Assembly: GCA_013397455.1 (NCBI GenBank)
Contig: VYZB01000225.1
Location: forward strand, 57,717-121,716
Reading direction: 5' to 3'
DNA length: 64,000 nt
Origin: Crotophaga sulcirostris
Taxonomy: Eukaryota; Chordata; Aves; Cuculiformes; Crotophagidae
The position numbers were made by a program, and so were the translations under genes. The notes below the pieces were generated by a model. The model made no database searches and was not told where the DNA came from. It worked only from the letters and a program-made list of their open reading frames with translations. Positions 43,451 to 57,145 of the stretch are shown here, in pieces. Numbering within the stretch: position 1 is the first letter of the stretch; every line of letters begins with the position of its first letter.

Positions 43451-45359
43451 GAGGGTGAATGAGAGGATTTAGGGGTAGGTCCTGAAATCCTGCCCTGCAG
43501 TACAAAAATCGAGAGACAAAACGTCAGCAGCAAAGTCAAGGAAGCTTCCAGCACTGCCCCTGCCAGCTGCTCTGTTGTTTTGTATCCCCTCTCTTTGTGA
43601 CTCCTCTGGTTCCCACAGGTGAGCACAGGGATGCTCTGAGATGGCCCAAACCCTTTCACCCTCCCAGGGTGTCTTGTACATGAGCCTTCATCCTGCTCCC
43701 ACCTTTCCTAGTGCGTTTCTCCACAGTGGAGGTTCAGTTCTCCAGAAACGTGCTACTCTCTAGTCCCCATCCTGCCCTCAAACCATGAGTAGCTCTCTTG
43801 GGTTCACTGCCTGAGTCACACCCACCCATGCTAAACCTTGCACAGATGCCTTCTATTAAGTAGCAAACTCAGAAAGCAGATCTTCAAACGAATAAAGGAC
43901 TCAATTTCAAACAAAGTGATCGTTTGGGATCTGAAATATTCCATAGTGCTTTATCCACTGGGACATGGGTGTCTAAGTGCACAGTCAGGGCCCATTGGAA
44001 TTATGCTTATTCTAAGAAAGTGAACCAGCTTATCCTGACAGGCTACAAGTTACAGAGGATTTTGTGATTAAATCAGTTATTCATATCAGTTTCATATGTT
44101 CAAAAATCCAGAAAAATGATTTCATGTGATGGACAACTTGAGTGGGCTATGTGAGAGCTCTAGAGACAGATTATAACATCGGGAAAGAGCTTAAAAGGAA
44201 CATAACAGACTGAGTTCAAACCACTGAAACTGTGGTGGTGGTGTTACTGTTACTAATACTGTTCCCACAAATGCTTGAGGTTTTGTAGCTGGTTCTCAGA
44301 AATGCAAGGAAAGATTATATTTGGCCAGGTAGACATGAGGGTTTTTTCAGTTTGACATGGAAACAAATAGAATAAACACAATATTGGGAATTACTTTTCT
44401 TCCTGTTGAGAACAAGTTATGTAACTGTTTTGGCTTTCTTCCCTCATAAATAGAGGAGGATGACAGCTGTAGAGAAAGGAATAATACAAAGACACTCAGC
44501 CATCCTGCAGTAGTTCAGAGAATCACCTTTGGCAGGTACAGAAGCGGTGTCCTTGAAGTCATATAGCATCACAGCAAATGTTCTTTATCACATACTGTTC
44601 TTTGACAAAAGAGAGAAGAGTCAATAAAGCAGAGAATGAACAGCTGATGCTGCACAGACTTCTTAGGAGGCAAAGGGTATTTAACAAGAGTATAATAAGC
44701 AATTTAAGTTTCCCAAGTTCTCTATAATAACCCACGTCCAATTTCAATTCCCCAGGCGGGGCCTACAGGAAGGTTACTCATGGTTTATACGCATAAGATA
44801 TGTAAGAATAGAAGAAGCAAGCACTTAAGGAATGGAAATTCAGCCATAATTTTGTAGAGGATAAAATGTCAAGCAATGATGAGTTTAGGTGGTGGAAGAG
44901 AGGGTGTTACATTTGAAAAGGGGAGCCAAACTGCACCACTAGGTCACGTGCTACTGCAGTGGAGCCAGTGCAGCAGAAGGGGACTGGAGAGCAGGACCTG
45001 GTCCAGTGAAGTCCCATCCCGTGTGTCCTTCCGCTCCTCAGTGTGGCCACAGCTGTCTGGGGTGAGAAGCAGATCACTGAGCTACGTCTCACCCAATGCA
45101 AAGGGCATTGCGCAGGCAGAGTCTGCTTCCAGAGGTGAAACTGAACAACTGGCAAAGGTCCGGGGTCTCAGAGAAATGTGAGAAAACCCTCAGAAAGGGA
45201 TTTGTGCAGCAGTGGGGTTGTGCTGGGAGGAACCCACTGGTTGCCTGTTGGTGGAACCTTTTGGCAGTCAGAAAGCTCTGTGAAGCATGGGATCCGCGCA
45301 CAATAAATACAGAGCAAGAGAAATCCCGTCTGGTTTCTTAGCTCTTTACATATATCCAG
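43451..45359. other. Intergenic, no recognised feature
   Basis: Mixed composition with several short chance frames. No gene, RNA or named transposon recognised. Confidence 0.4.
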
Positions 45360-46380
45360 AACATTTATTGGCTACAGACTCCTTTTTTTACTTAGTTATA
45401 CAACTCTTCCATGGCTGTATCAAGTTCCAGCTTAAGTCTATTTAGGTTCCTTGCCCTTACTGCTCTCTTGTAAAGATCCTGCCAACATGTGACCTCCTTG
45501 AATGTTTTCTTGGGTTCAGTCTAAACCTGCTGCTGATCAGATTATAAAAATTTGATTTTACAGTCATGTTAACCTTTAACTTAGTTCTTTTCCCTGCTAT
45601 TTATCACAAATTCTGTTTATAAAGGACTTGCATATTGTTTCTCCACTGCCACTCTGAACAAACCATGCTCTTTTTATCTCTCCCAAAGACTGATATTTCT
45701 GTAATCGTTCTAATAGCCAGGCTGCACTGATTCCAGGTTAAACTAATTTTTTCAACACTGTTGACTGGAACTGTATAAATATTTCATACAAAATCTTAAC
45801 AATGCCTTGTCTAAAAGTCCCAATATTTCCTTCTCTACTAAAAATCTCAACTAACCCATGAACACTGCATTATCTGTTTCCACAGCTGTGTCGTGCTGGC
45901 AGCTCTGGCACACTGGCAGTCTATCAGAGCACTCGGATCTTTTTCCTTCTCTGTTTCTTCCAGCTGATGAATCCCAAGAACATGACTTTGCAGTTCACAT
46001 TATTAAATTTCTATCACTGCAGACAAGAAGGTCATCTAATTCCAGTGTGATGATCTGCTCCTCCTCAGTATCGGCAATCCCTTCCAGCTTTGTATCACAT
46101 GCAAACTTTTTGAGGCTGGGCCTGATCATTATTCCTAGTACATGGAAGTATACATTACATGGTACTGCTCCAAAGACTGATCCCCAAGGAACACTGCTGG
46201 GTAATTTGCTCCATTTTTAGAACTTCTTTTTATTATAACCTGTTGCTCCTTGTTCACGTTGCTTTTGTATTAATCCCCGTCACGTCCACTCTCAGTAATG
46301 ATTTCCTGTGGAGCACTGTACCAAATGATCTGTTTCAACTTCAACAGACTGAGTTCACTGCATTATTCAGTTCTGAAAAG
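45360..46380 (-). mobile_element. Ancient CR1-like LINE remnant, reverse-transcriptase end
   Basis: Read on the minus strand, 46205 downwards gives the order of a CR1 reverse transcriptase. A GVPQGSVLGP-like word (here SSVPWGSVFG) is followed by KFACDTKLEGIADT, which corresponds to the family's KFADDTKLGG catalytic box with one Asp replaced by Cys. Further downstream, words like the CR1 tail recur. Many stops and frame losses show it is dead. Boundaries are approximate. Confidence 0.6.
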
Positions 46381-49300
46381 ACATTTATCTTACTCAAAGT
46401 GTACTAGCTTGGTTTGACATCCTATACTTGGGTAAACCATGTATTTTTTCTCACATTCTCTTTGCCTCCCCTAAAATGAATTAAAATTTTTTCTTTTAAA
46501 ACTTGTTCTAAGACAAATACTGAATTTTAAAAATACATTTTAGAATATAAATATTATATTTGCTATACTGAAGTCCTAGGCAAACTTTAATTCAAATTCA
46601 TTAAACACTGGCAGCTTTTACTTGTGATTTCATATATCAGTTATTTCAATATGCTAGAGGAGAGATTGCATGTGTCCCTCAGTGTTTTTTACATTAAGAA
46701 ATACAGTTTGTTTCTCCTAAGATATTAGGATCACATTGTAAGTGATCATGTGTTTGTTCAAAACTGCATTGTAATGTCAATTATCAGCCAGTGAAAATAC
46801 AGAATAATCTTTCCTGTTTACAGAACCAAAGCTGCACAGCCTAGACCTCAATTTCCCTAAAGTCTGTGGATTTATTTAAAGCTTCAGTTTTGACCTAGAT
46901 CAAATTCTCATTTCTGAAAGCTACAGAAAGTTCTGACTTGCAACAGTTTTCTTCTTAAGGTCATTAATGTGTATATATATGTAAACCCAAGAATTCCAGG
47001 CTCTTATCACATGAACTATAGAATATTTTCAAGAAGAGTCATTGTTTATACATAAAGATACGCGCAGGACGTTGCAGACAGGGGAAAAATGGTATGGTCG
47101 TTATGTATTTCTTATTAACTGCTTTCATTTGACTTATCTGGTTTTATAAGCAGCATTGTTGGGAATTAATTGCATCAGAGTCAGTGGAGAGAAAAATCAA
47201 GGAAGAATTCTGCTCACAACAAATTAAGCTTTAATACTGCACAGTTGTCATTATGTGTATCAAAGGCTGTTGAAAGTCATGTTGCTGGGAGTAACTAGGG
47301 GGCTTGTTAATGCATTCATGATCATCATTCTGACAGAAACTCACTTTTGGGAAATGCGATACGAAATTTTCCTTAGGTTCTCATCTCATTCCTATGCTTT
47401 GTTTATTTCACTCCTGGCTGCTTCCTCTTTAATTTCTCAGTTGGGAACTCACTTTTCAGCATCTATAAAATTGTGTAATGAATGTTGAACAAGTCTGAAA
47501 GAAGTCTTTGAATGCAAGTTGCATTTTCTTCTCCTAGTGTTAGGAATGGGAGTTTCCTCAACTAATTTGAGTTGAGGCCTTTGTATAAATCAGATCATAT
47601 TGTGCTTCTAAACATAGTCACAACACAAGGCAGATGCCTAATTTCTTCTTCTTGTAGTTCCATTTTGAAAGACACTGTTTTCTTCCTAGCGTAACCTTTT
47701 TTAGAAGAGTAGGCCCCAAGGGGGTGTATTTCTTCCTTTCTAGTAATCTCTATGAAATCTTATCAGTGTCGGGGGCTGACCATGTGTCCTGTGAGTGGCC
47801 AGAACCACTGCTGAAGGCCGTGCAGCTAAAAGAAGTGCAGGGTCACAGAGGTATTCTGCTGGCAGCTTAAAGGCTTACAGAATTTGTGGTGCTAATGTAG
47901 ACATTGCTTCTTTTGGATTTTATATGCATTCGTATGGATGCCTGTCATGTGCAAATCTATCTGTGGAATTCCTTTGCTGTCCTCCCTCGATAATTCTTTT
48001 TCTTGAAGACTGGGCAGGAGTCTGAGTTCTTTTGCCCAATGTAGCAACATGAAGCAAAAAGCAAAACCATGTCAATAATAATGCGGTAGGGAGAACACAT
48101 GAGTGCCTGTTCTACTTCACATCAGTTTGACTTTGTCACATTGGTGCTAAGCTCACTATGCACTGATCATGCAGAAATCAGACACAGTATAAGAGTCTCT
48201 TTCTTTTCCAGAGTGGTGTAAATAAACATAAGTATGGATAAAAGCTGTTCCCAGTATTTCCTGGGCCAGATGATGAATTGGAGTCAAAATTACATACACA
48301 AAATGCACAACCGATTGCATATTTTATTTTGTAATTATCACAAGTGCATATACTAATTGCTTGTTATGCAGTAACAGTAAAATTAAAAACAACTGTTTCA
48401 GTTTTTGTTGTCCACAAATTTGCAATGTACAACAACTAATTCCTTGGTCCTCCGAGTGTAATGAATATTCTTTCTCTCCCTGAATGATCTATATATATCT
48501 AGAAATCATTAAATGCAAGATTCCTTCAACATGGGGTCAGAAAATCCATAAGTCAATATGCACCTCCTGGGTTCCAAATGGTGACCTTCATATCTATGTC
48601 ATACTTTGTTTTTAGCCTCTCTCACCAGTGGGCTGAGCATTGTGTTTTCATGGTACAGCACTAAGCATACCTTTTCTGATAGTCTGTAATGTCTTGCAAT
48701 TCTATACAGCACTGCAAAACTCTGCTTAAAGGCAACAAATATCCAGAGCCATCTGGAGGTGTACGTATTTTGTCAGTGGTGGACAAAGCTGTATTTCAGA
48801 CAAGGACAGGAAGGACAGAGCAGAAAAGCAGTTTAAGCACATATGGGAAACAATCTCCACTGGCAGGCTCTTTGGACACTGAATAGATCTGTACCAGAGC
48901 TCCTGTGTGTTTCTCTCTCAAAGTTTACTCTAAGAACCCTGTATGTTTTTCTGAGCAACCTGCATAAGTGCCACAGCACCAGAGCCTAGAGAGAAGGTTA
49001 TCCTGGGTTCAAGCTCTAAATGGTGCCGTTCATATCTCTGTGGGGGTTATTGGCAGGTGGTGAGGGGGCTCAGACAGGATCTCCTGCCTTTCAGTGATGA
49101 TCTTGATGTTCTAGAGACCTTCCTTCTCCGCTTTCTTTCATATTAGCACCTCCTCTACAGGATGAGGCTCCCAGCAGATGAGGTCAGGATCTCAGCACAG
49201 TTATTTCCTTTGCAGTGGGTCTGCCCAGGTAGGGAACCCAGATCAGCACAGAGAATGTTCATGCACTGGTGCCAGGCTTGTGTTTGCCAACTGGAGCAAA

Positions 49301-52300
49301 GCACATTGCAGCAAGGCCGTGTGTGTAAGCCCATTCCCAGTGGTGGGACCAGCTAATTGTTCAATGCTGCCAGTGAGGAGGAAAGCCCTTGTAACAATTC
49401 TCATCTCCAACAACTGTAATCAAATAGTAGGCAGAGGAAAAATCAGACATGACACAGTGATGTTTCTGCTTATGCACAAAGAACAGGGGAGGATTTTCAT
49501 ATGAGACAAAAGTATTTAACATGTAGGAATGTAATGCAAGTTGTGTTAATTTACTTGATAAAAATAACATTTTCTGTTACCTACGTTCAGTGATTCAGCA
49601 TTTTTGAGACGTGTCTTTGACAAAAATAAATGTGCCTAGAGGTTTGTGTGGGATGAAGATTATATTTGGGCCAAATTAAAAAGTGGTCCACATTGTGCTG
49701 GATGGTTAAGCTGCAAAATTTAACGAATGAAAGGGTGAAACTGATAATCTAGGTTTTACCAGCTCAGCAGTGAACAGAGCAGGTGCAAGCCATGTTTAAT
49801 CCATGACCCCTGGGAATTGGTAATGTTGGTTTCTGTTGTCTTCCTGTGCCAGATGCCAGGCGCTCGGAATTTCTAATTGAGAGCACGAGCCAGAAAGACT
49901 GATAAGGCACAACTGAGCACCTGGGTTGCATCAAAATGAGAATAGCTCTGTTAACTGCTGCTTATTGTACTGTCCCACTGTAGGCAACACCTGTGGTATG
50001 ACTTTATAAATAGATAACCTGAGCCATGTTCACACAAGGTTAATTCAGAAATTGTCAGCTTGTTAGGGAGCTTTCCAGCCGTGCACTGACGGTACGTGCT
50101 CATAACAAGAGGAAGCCATGCTTTATGTTTCATGTTTATATGGTACGTTATTACATAAAGTTGTGTTTCGTCCTGATCTTTAAAATTCCTAGTCTGCTTC
50201 TGCATTAAAAGTTTCAAGCAGATGTGATTCAACAGTTTCTAATGTCTTGCAGCAGGTACGTCACCTGCCATGTTCTAAAAACATTGGAATGGTCAATATT
50301 ACTTAGCACTGGTAGCACTTGCAGTGGAATTAAAATTTCAGCAAAGGTGCTTATAACTCTTTTCTTGTCTAGTTTAATCTTTTCTCAATTTACAGTGATA
50401 GTCAATTTACAGTGATAGCTGTAAATGGTGTTAACAGCACATCCTTTTGGTATAGTTTACAGATTTGAATAAGAAATCCTCTTGCTGAACATCCTACAGC
50501 CCTTGGATTTTGATTAGCTTTGGATCTTTAGATTGAATTTCCTTCATGTTCAAATAATTTACATTCAGAAATTATGAAGAAAAATTTGCAACTTGTCAGC
50601 TACCACTTCTTCCTAATTATTCAGTGCATATATAGGTTAATTAATGAGTCAGCAATTTATCATCAAACCCCTCAGTACTGTTCAGAAGTCATTTAGATTC
50701 TATATTGTCTGATATACCATACACATCCTACCAAGGTGTATTTATTGGTTATTACATTGATAGCAAAAGAAAACATCAGCTCTCCATGAAGATAAATGTA
50801 TTTTTATTTGGACAAATTTCTCCTGAATTGGAAAGGAGATTTATTATTGCAGACATTTATTGAATGAAATTGGACCTTTTCAGTATAGTCAAAGTTTTGA
50901 AAAGTAGCAAAGAGGTGTGTATTTTGAAAAATGTCTTTTGTGCTCAGATAGCTGCTGCTTATACAAGGTGGGGTCCTTCCCTGGAGTATCCTGGAGTTCA
51001 TCAGTAAAAAGATGAGACATATTTCTGCATATACTGGCACACATGTGCAATATCAATCACATATGCAGCCCTGCTCCTTTGTAGGATACAGCCAAAACAA
51101 TACAGGACAGACGAAAGGACACGCAATACCCCTGTGGTGCTGTCACAAGGTGCGGAATGAGAATCCCACACGGCAAGTTAAGCTCATTAATTTGTTAGTA
51201 TTGGATATGAAAAAAACAGTTGCAGTTAAGTATGATCCTTGCTTAAATTTTCACTATCTTTTTATCTGTCTGTATTTTATAATCCTACAAGCAAAGCAAC
51301 TTCACCTGTAAGACTCCAACATTTTAGCTAATCTTGTAAACTTGTTTCTGTTGGATTAGTTTTATTAAAAAGATGAGGAGGGGATTGTGGAAGATAGGAG
51401 ATCTTTGGTTCTTGGATGATCTTTAGACTCTCAGATGGCAAGGATAAGGAAAATAAGCTACATATTTCAGGTCTGTTTGTTTCTTGTAAGTAACCAGTTA
51501 AAATTAATAAGTAAACTTTTAAAAAAAAAAGACGCTGTCCTTAATAGTGCCAAGCTTTTTCACAGTATGTCTGCAGTTTGGTTTCAGTGAGTTGTTCCTT
51601 GTCAGCAGCATAAGCTCTGCTTGTTGGTTTTCATTGCTTTCCCCATAACAAATTTTCAGTGAGGTGTTTTATACCTCTTTCCATTCTGACTACCAAATAC
51701 TGCAGAGATTTATGTCCAGTTACTACCTTCAATAACTGGTCCTTGCTCTGAATTTTGTCCTTTGAATAACTATTACAAATAAATGAACATATACAAAACA
51801 TTTTTCTTTACCCTTCACTGAGCTTCAGTTTGCTCAATGTTAATGAGAACTACTACTAGTATGAGGGGTTTTGTTAATTATTTTTTATAAAGTCTTTTTA
51901 TAAAGTTAGTAGTCTCAGATAGGACACGTTCTCGAGAGTTGCTGAGCAGCTCCCACAGCTGTTGCTTTAATGAAGGTATTGCATGAGGAAAGGCCGAATG
52001 GAAACCTCATTTTTTGATCTGTTGTGCCTTACTTGGTCTGTTTGTGAGAATATTCTTTCTGGTTTTCTTTTTTTTTTTTTACCTTGACACACATAGAATG
52101 TATATTTAGACAGTACTGCATTAGACATTCAGTTGGTTAAATAGTTTCTCACTATATTCAGTGCTGCTTTGCTGCATCTGGAGCAAAATTTAATAGAGCA
52201 CACAGTTTAGCATTTGCTAAAAATAAATAAGAGAGGGTGGCAAGGAATTTCTAATGCAGCTATGAAAGTTTTACAACAGCTTCTTTACACAGCAAGCATC

Positions 52301-55300
52301 ATTTTGCATTTCCTTTTGTGTTAATGGAAATGACTTAGTTAAATCTCCTGTACCTTGGAGAGAAGAGACACACACAATTTCTCTCTTAAAATTTTGGTGA
52401 AAGCTTCTATAGAAAGCTTTCAGGTACAGCTCTATCTCCACAAGTGTGTCTTGTAGTCCAGGATTAGACAGCCATCTGTGGCATAAAAAACAGTTTCAAA
52501 ATTGGCATGAATTGGCATTTTGACTGGCAACATAATCAGAGAGTAATATGTTGGGAAAAAAATTTGCCCACTCATGACTGCATTTCTTGTAATTCTGCTG
52601 AGAAAAATTGATACTGATGCTGGCTCTTCTTGTGCCTTTTTGAGGGAGCACTTAAATGCTTTCTCACAAAAATTCATTCTTTTGATTAACTCCATTGATT
52701 CCATAGGATGGTTCAGTGGACTAAAGTTAAATGGATTTGATTTAACAAAGTAAATAAAGTAAATGTAAAGTAATTGAATAAAATGCATTTACAATTATGA
52801 TCCATCCTCACATTTTAAAGTTAAAACCTCTTCAAAGTACACTTGTTTGAAGCCAAATTAGGCAGCAACTTTCCAGATCAGGCCCATTGAAATACAGTAG
52901 GTGTTCCTGAGTCAACAGAAATTAAACTTGTACTGAATTTTCCAGGACATAACTGGCAGATGCAAATCTAAATAGGAAGTATTTCCCAAGAAGATTGTAA
53001 TTCCTTAATGGAATTATAAGGAATGGATTAATGAGAGGTGCTGGGTCTTTGTTTAACATATTTTAAAATTAATATAAACTGAATTTTCTACCAGCATGTC
53101 AAATCATGTCCTGCCATATTATTCAGTTTCATTTCTCCATGCGCAGGCTTAAGCATTTGTGGGAAGAAATCAGAGACTTCTGTTCTAAGCCCATTTTAGA
53201 GTGAGAGATAGATACTAAGAGGAAAATATTTGACTCAAAGAAGCAAATTTCCTTTACCAATTGTGTTAGCCCAGTTTTCTTTAGCCAGTTTCCCTTGGGA
53301 GCTATATAAAATCATTTTGGATGCTGTAGTATTGGAACTGAGAAAGATGCCTCCAGTTCTATAGTAACACTATTAGGTCACTTATGACTGAAAGTGGAGG
53401 TTAAAATCAGTGATATTTATTTTGTCTCTATCAGGTGGAGAAGCAAATCACTTTGTTAAATACAAAAAGACAACACTGACAGGGAAAGCAAATGAAAGCA
53501 TATATATAGAAGAATGAGAGATTTTTCTTTTGGGGGGAGGGAGAACAGGGTGTGTGTCTGAATATTCATATATATGGTAACTAATATTTATGCTTGGAAC
53601 ACTGACCTAGAATACAGACCTTGGTTCTGTAATCAGCTCTGTTGCTGATCTGTTTGTAGTAAGCAAATTATGAATCTTTTGGGGCTTTATGCACAGTTAC
53701 ATTGAAGACCTTTAACACCCCTCTGGCAACTTGCTCAGTCTGCAAGACAATATTCCTTCTGCACCAATAATGTTATCAAAAATATTGACTAAAACCAACT
53801 GAAAATAAATCTATCAACATCCTTTAGTCAATCCAATTATCTGTCTCTAAAAAAAAAAAAAGGTTTTAACACCTCCCACGTGGAACAGCAGCTTCAGTAA
53901 TTTGGCAATGATAACAGCACATAATCAAGAAACATGAAACTGTGATATGTGGTAATACATCCCATTTTGTGTACAGGAAGAGTTTTGTTTAAGTAAATAT
54001 ATTTTCTTTTTAAGTACCTTTTGGATGAGGTTGCTCATCTCATTAGTCTCAGATAGTTGCTACAAATGTGTAACCAGAGAAATTGTAAATGGGTGAATAG
54101 TAACATTCCTGATGATGGCAGATAGGAGACCAGGCTTTGCAACTTTGGTTTTTTTTTTTTTGTGATGTTGATGGGGTATTTGAAGATAGGGAGTAACTGT
54201 GACTAGCATGGAGAACAAAGGATTGGAATGTTTGCTTTTTTAGCTTCTGCCAGTGACTAATTCCCAGCTAACCTTAAGTGTACACTCATTACTGAATAGT
54301 GCTCTGACAGGTCCTCTTAATGATATGGTGCTGTAACTTCCCAGAGGATATTACAACATGATGTTTTATCAACAAATTGCATCAAAGGCCTAACATTCCA
54401 TTATGAGAGGATGGGCTGGGAAATAAAATAGTCTGCTGGTTTAAAATGCAATGAATTGCTTTCACTATTGAAATGAGAACACCCTTGCGTTGTAAACCAG
54501 AGGATAGGCTACAAATGAAGTTTTAAACTTTATGTCTGTAGCTGCTATGTATCTCAGAGTTATTTACATAGGGATTTTGCATGAAGTCAGAGACAGATCT
54601 CAGAAGTGCCTCAGACCCTAGACCCGGTCATGACAGGTGCACTGGATTTGCCTGTTAAAAAATGTGTCTATAACATCAGCTGGAAGAGGACACATTCACA
54701 TCCAGCCCTGATGTTCATACTCAGTGGAGGGACATTTGATACATGAAGAATAAAGGACCAACTTCCAAGTTTCCATTGGATATTTACAGTATAAATAGAG
54801 ACCTGCCTGCATGCTTGTCACCAACATTAGTTCTTTATAGGTACAGAGCGATTTAAACTGCGATGGTGGCTGTTTGTGCATGAAAAAAAGATTAATGTTA
54901 CGTGTCATGTATTACATATCACTGATTTTAAAGTGAACCATATTTTGCTTTCCTAGTCCATCAAATCTACAGCCAGCCAGACAGCCAAGGAATACTTTGG
55001 GAATGTTTATTGTTTTATATTGCTTTAAAAAAATAATTCACAATAAGCAGCACAATGCATTAATAATAATTTACTAAAACAACAAAAGAGAAGATTGTCT
55101 TCCATATAATTATTCAAGTAAAATGTTTCCCTTGGAAGAAGAACTAATTAGAACATTTGAAAAAAAAAATGGGTCATTTGGTAGCACAATTAATATCTTC
55201 AAGCCAGAGAGAGGATATTTGGGGGTAGGCACAGACTTGGTAAGAGGAAAGTAGTTTGATTTTAAGTACATTCCTGTGGTAGAAGAAAAATTACCCTAGA

Positions 55301-55734
55301 AAAATATCCCAGTTACAGAGAGGGATTTAGATTTATGTTGTCTTTCTGGACATCGTGTTCCAAGTGCTACTTTGAGCTCAAAGTTTCCCTTTCACAAAGT
55401 CCCAGGGGTGCACTCATTGTACATTTCTATGGACAATCTGTGCTCCCCAAGTCCTTATATAATCTTGACATAATTAGTCTTTTTGCTAAATTATTTGGAA
55501 AACAGACATCTAGTTTGTTAGTCGTACGGAATTTCCCTATTTCTCACTATACAGAGCCCCTGCTTCCTTAGGGTTAACACTTTCCATTTATGCTACTTCA
55601 AACCGTCACCTCATTTTCATGCACTCTAAATTCAGCAGAATTTCAAACCTCACCCAGAATAATCACCATTATGTGAATGATCACCATTCCCAGGCCCTGT
55701 CTGTATCATTAATTTATCAAGGTCGTTTCCAGCA
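46381..55734. other. Gene-poor spacer, right part
   Basis: About 9.4 kb, AT-rich, with long poly-T/poly-A runs (52069-52080, 53850-53861, 54151-54161). A 118-codon minus-strand frame at 52432-52788 has no recognisable domain. Nothing else identified. Confidence 0.45.
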
Positions 55735-55939
55735 TTGGAAACACAGAGGCTGCAGAGGGTGGTTTGTGCCCATCTCCGTGTCCGAGTGGAGCCCATCGTG
55801 CTCCTCGCCTGCAGCATCGACACCCGGGCACCTGGTCCCGGGAGGTGTCAGGACGGGCATGGTTGGGCCACGTGCCCACTCCTGGCTGGGGTGGGTGGGC
55901 ACAGCGCGTGTGCCGTGGCTGCCCTGCGGCGAGGGAACC

Positions 55940-56525
55940 GGGCTGGTGAAGGTGCTGGAGAACAAGCCTTGCGAGGAGCGGCCGAACATGAGCCTGCGGT
56001 GGCCCAAGTGGCCCAAGAAGGCCAACGGCATCCTGGCCTGTACCAGAAACAGCGTGGCCAGCAGGAGCAGGGCCGTGACCCTGCCCCTCTGCTCGGCACT
56101 GGTGAGGCCACACCTTGGATCCTGTGTTCAGTTTGGGGCCCTCTCTGCAAGGAGGACATTGAGGGGCTGGAGTGCACCCACAAGAAGGGGCACACACCTG
56201 GGGAAGGGGGTGGAGAACAAGTCCTACGAGGAGCGGCTGAGGGGCCTGGGGTTGTTTAGCCTGGAGGAGGCTGAGGGGCGACCTCTTCACCCACCCTGGA
56301 GGGTCGGTGCAGAGAGGTGCGTGCTGGTATCTTCTCCCAGGTGACAGAACCAGAGACAATGGCCTCAAGGTGTGCCAGGGCAGGTTCAGGTTAGACATGA
56401 GGAAACATTTCTTCACCAAAAGGGTTGTCAGGCACTGGCACTGCTGCCCAGGAGGAGGTGGAGTCCCCGTGCCCGGAGGGGTTCGAAGGGCAGGTGGACG
56501 AGGTGCTCGGGGCTGGTTCAGCACC
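55940..56525 (+). mobile_element. CR1 LINE fragment with internal rearrangement
   Basis: Characteristic CR1 words run in order: AAGAAGGCCAACGGCATCCT, CACTGGTGAGGCCACACCTT, GTTCAGTTTGGGGCCCTCTC, TACGAGGAGCGGCTGAGGGG, TTGTTTAGCCTGGAGGAGGC, then GAAACATTTCTTCACCAAA and GAGGTGGAGTCCCCGTGCCC. The tail microsatellite is missing, so the 3' end is cut at the CpG island. A 28-bp piece occurs twice (55956-55983 and 56211-56238), so the copy is duplicated or chimeric. Long open frames on both strands here are CR1 shadows. The 55735-55940 flank is GC-rich and unassigned. Confidence 0.8.
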
Positions 56526-56934
56526 GCGCAGGGGACGCGATGGGCCCGGAGGGCTTTGCCAACCAGGCCATTCCGGGATTCCATTATTTACTTCCCCTCT
56601 CTGGCCTCCTCGCGCGGCCCCTGGCGCGGAGCGGAGCCGCGCGGGTACAGCGGGGCAGTCGAGGCGATGGTCCCGGCCCCGAGCTCCGGCCCCGGGCAGC
56701 CCCCAGCCCCCGCCGCGGGCCGGGAGACAGTGGGGGCCCGGGGTCCCTGCGGAGGGGCCGCCGTGCCCTGGCAGTGCGGGGGCCCCGTCCCCAGGGGGCG
56801 CTGCTCCCACAGGTCCCGCGCACGGGCTCAATCGAGCCCCGCCCCGCGGGCACCGCGCCGCCAGTCCATTTGCGGAGCGCGCCGTCAATCTCAGGGAGGC
56901 TCCGCCCTCTCCCCGGCTCTCGGAGTGCGGCTCG

Positions 56935-57086
56935 ATTGGCAAACACGCTCCGCTAGTCTCGCGCCACAGCCCCAGCTCACCCTCTGCCGAGCGATTGGCT
57001 GATCTGGCTGTCAATCACGGATTAGCCCCAGCCCAGCCAATGATCCCGCCTCCTGGGCGTGAGGCGCATGCCGATTGGCGCATTGG
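56935..57086. promoter_or_regulatory. Cluster of five CCAAT (NF-Y) boxes
   Basis: ATTGG at 56935-56939, 56994-56998, 57074-57078 and 57082-57086, and CCAAT at 57037-57041. Two sit in a repeated 25-bp module (56994-57018 and 57074-57098) that matches at 20 of 25 positions with an 80-bp offset. Confidence 0.7.
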
Positions 57087-57130
57087 GCTGTCTATCACCG
57101 GCGCCCCCCGCCCCCTCCCGGTCAGGTAGC

Positions 57131-57145
57131 CCGGAAGATGGCGGC
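57131..57145 (+). promoter_or_regulatory. ETS/YY1 composite element
   Basis: CCGGAAG (ETS core) runs directly into AAGATGGCGGC (YY1). This joint motif is common just downstream of housekeeping start sites in vertebrates. Confidence 0.7.

Noticed and set aside
55709..56584. Long minus-strand open frame of 291 codons and a 241-codon plus-strand frame at 55619-56344
   Set aside because: They cover the GC-rich CR1 fragment and its flank. Open length reflects base composition, and the plus strand reads as CR1 tail sequence.
56307..57129. Overlapping frames of 194-234 codons in the CpG island
   Set aside because: GC-rich DNA has few stop codons. The frames are proline/arginine/glycine-rich, occur on both strands and match no protein; the region has promoter signals.
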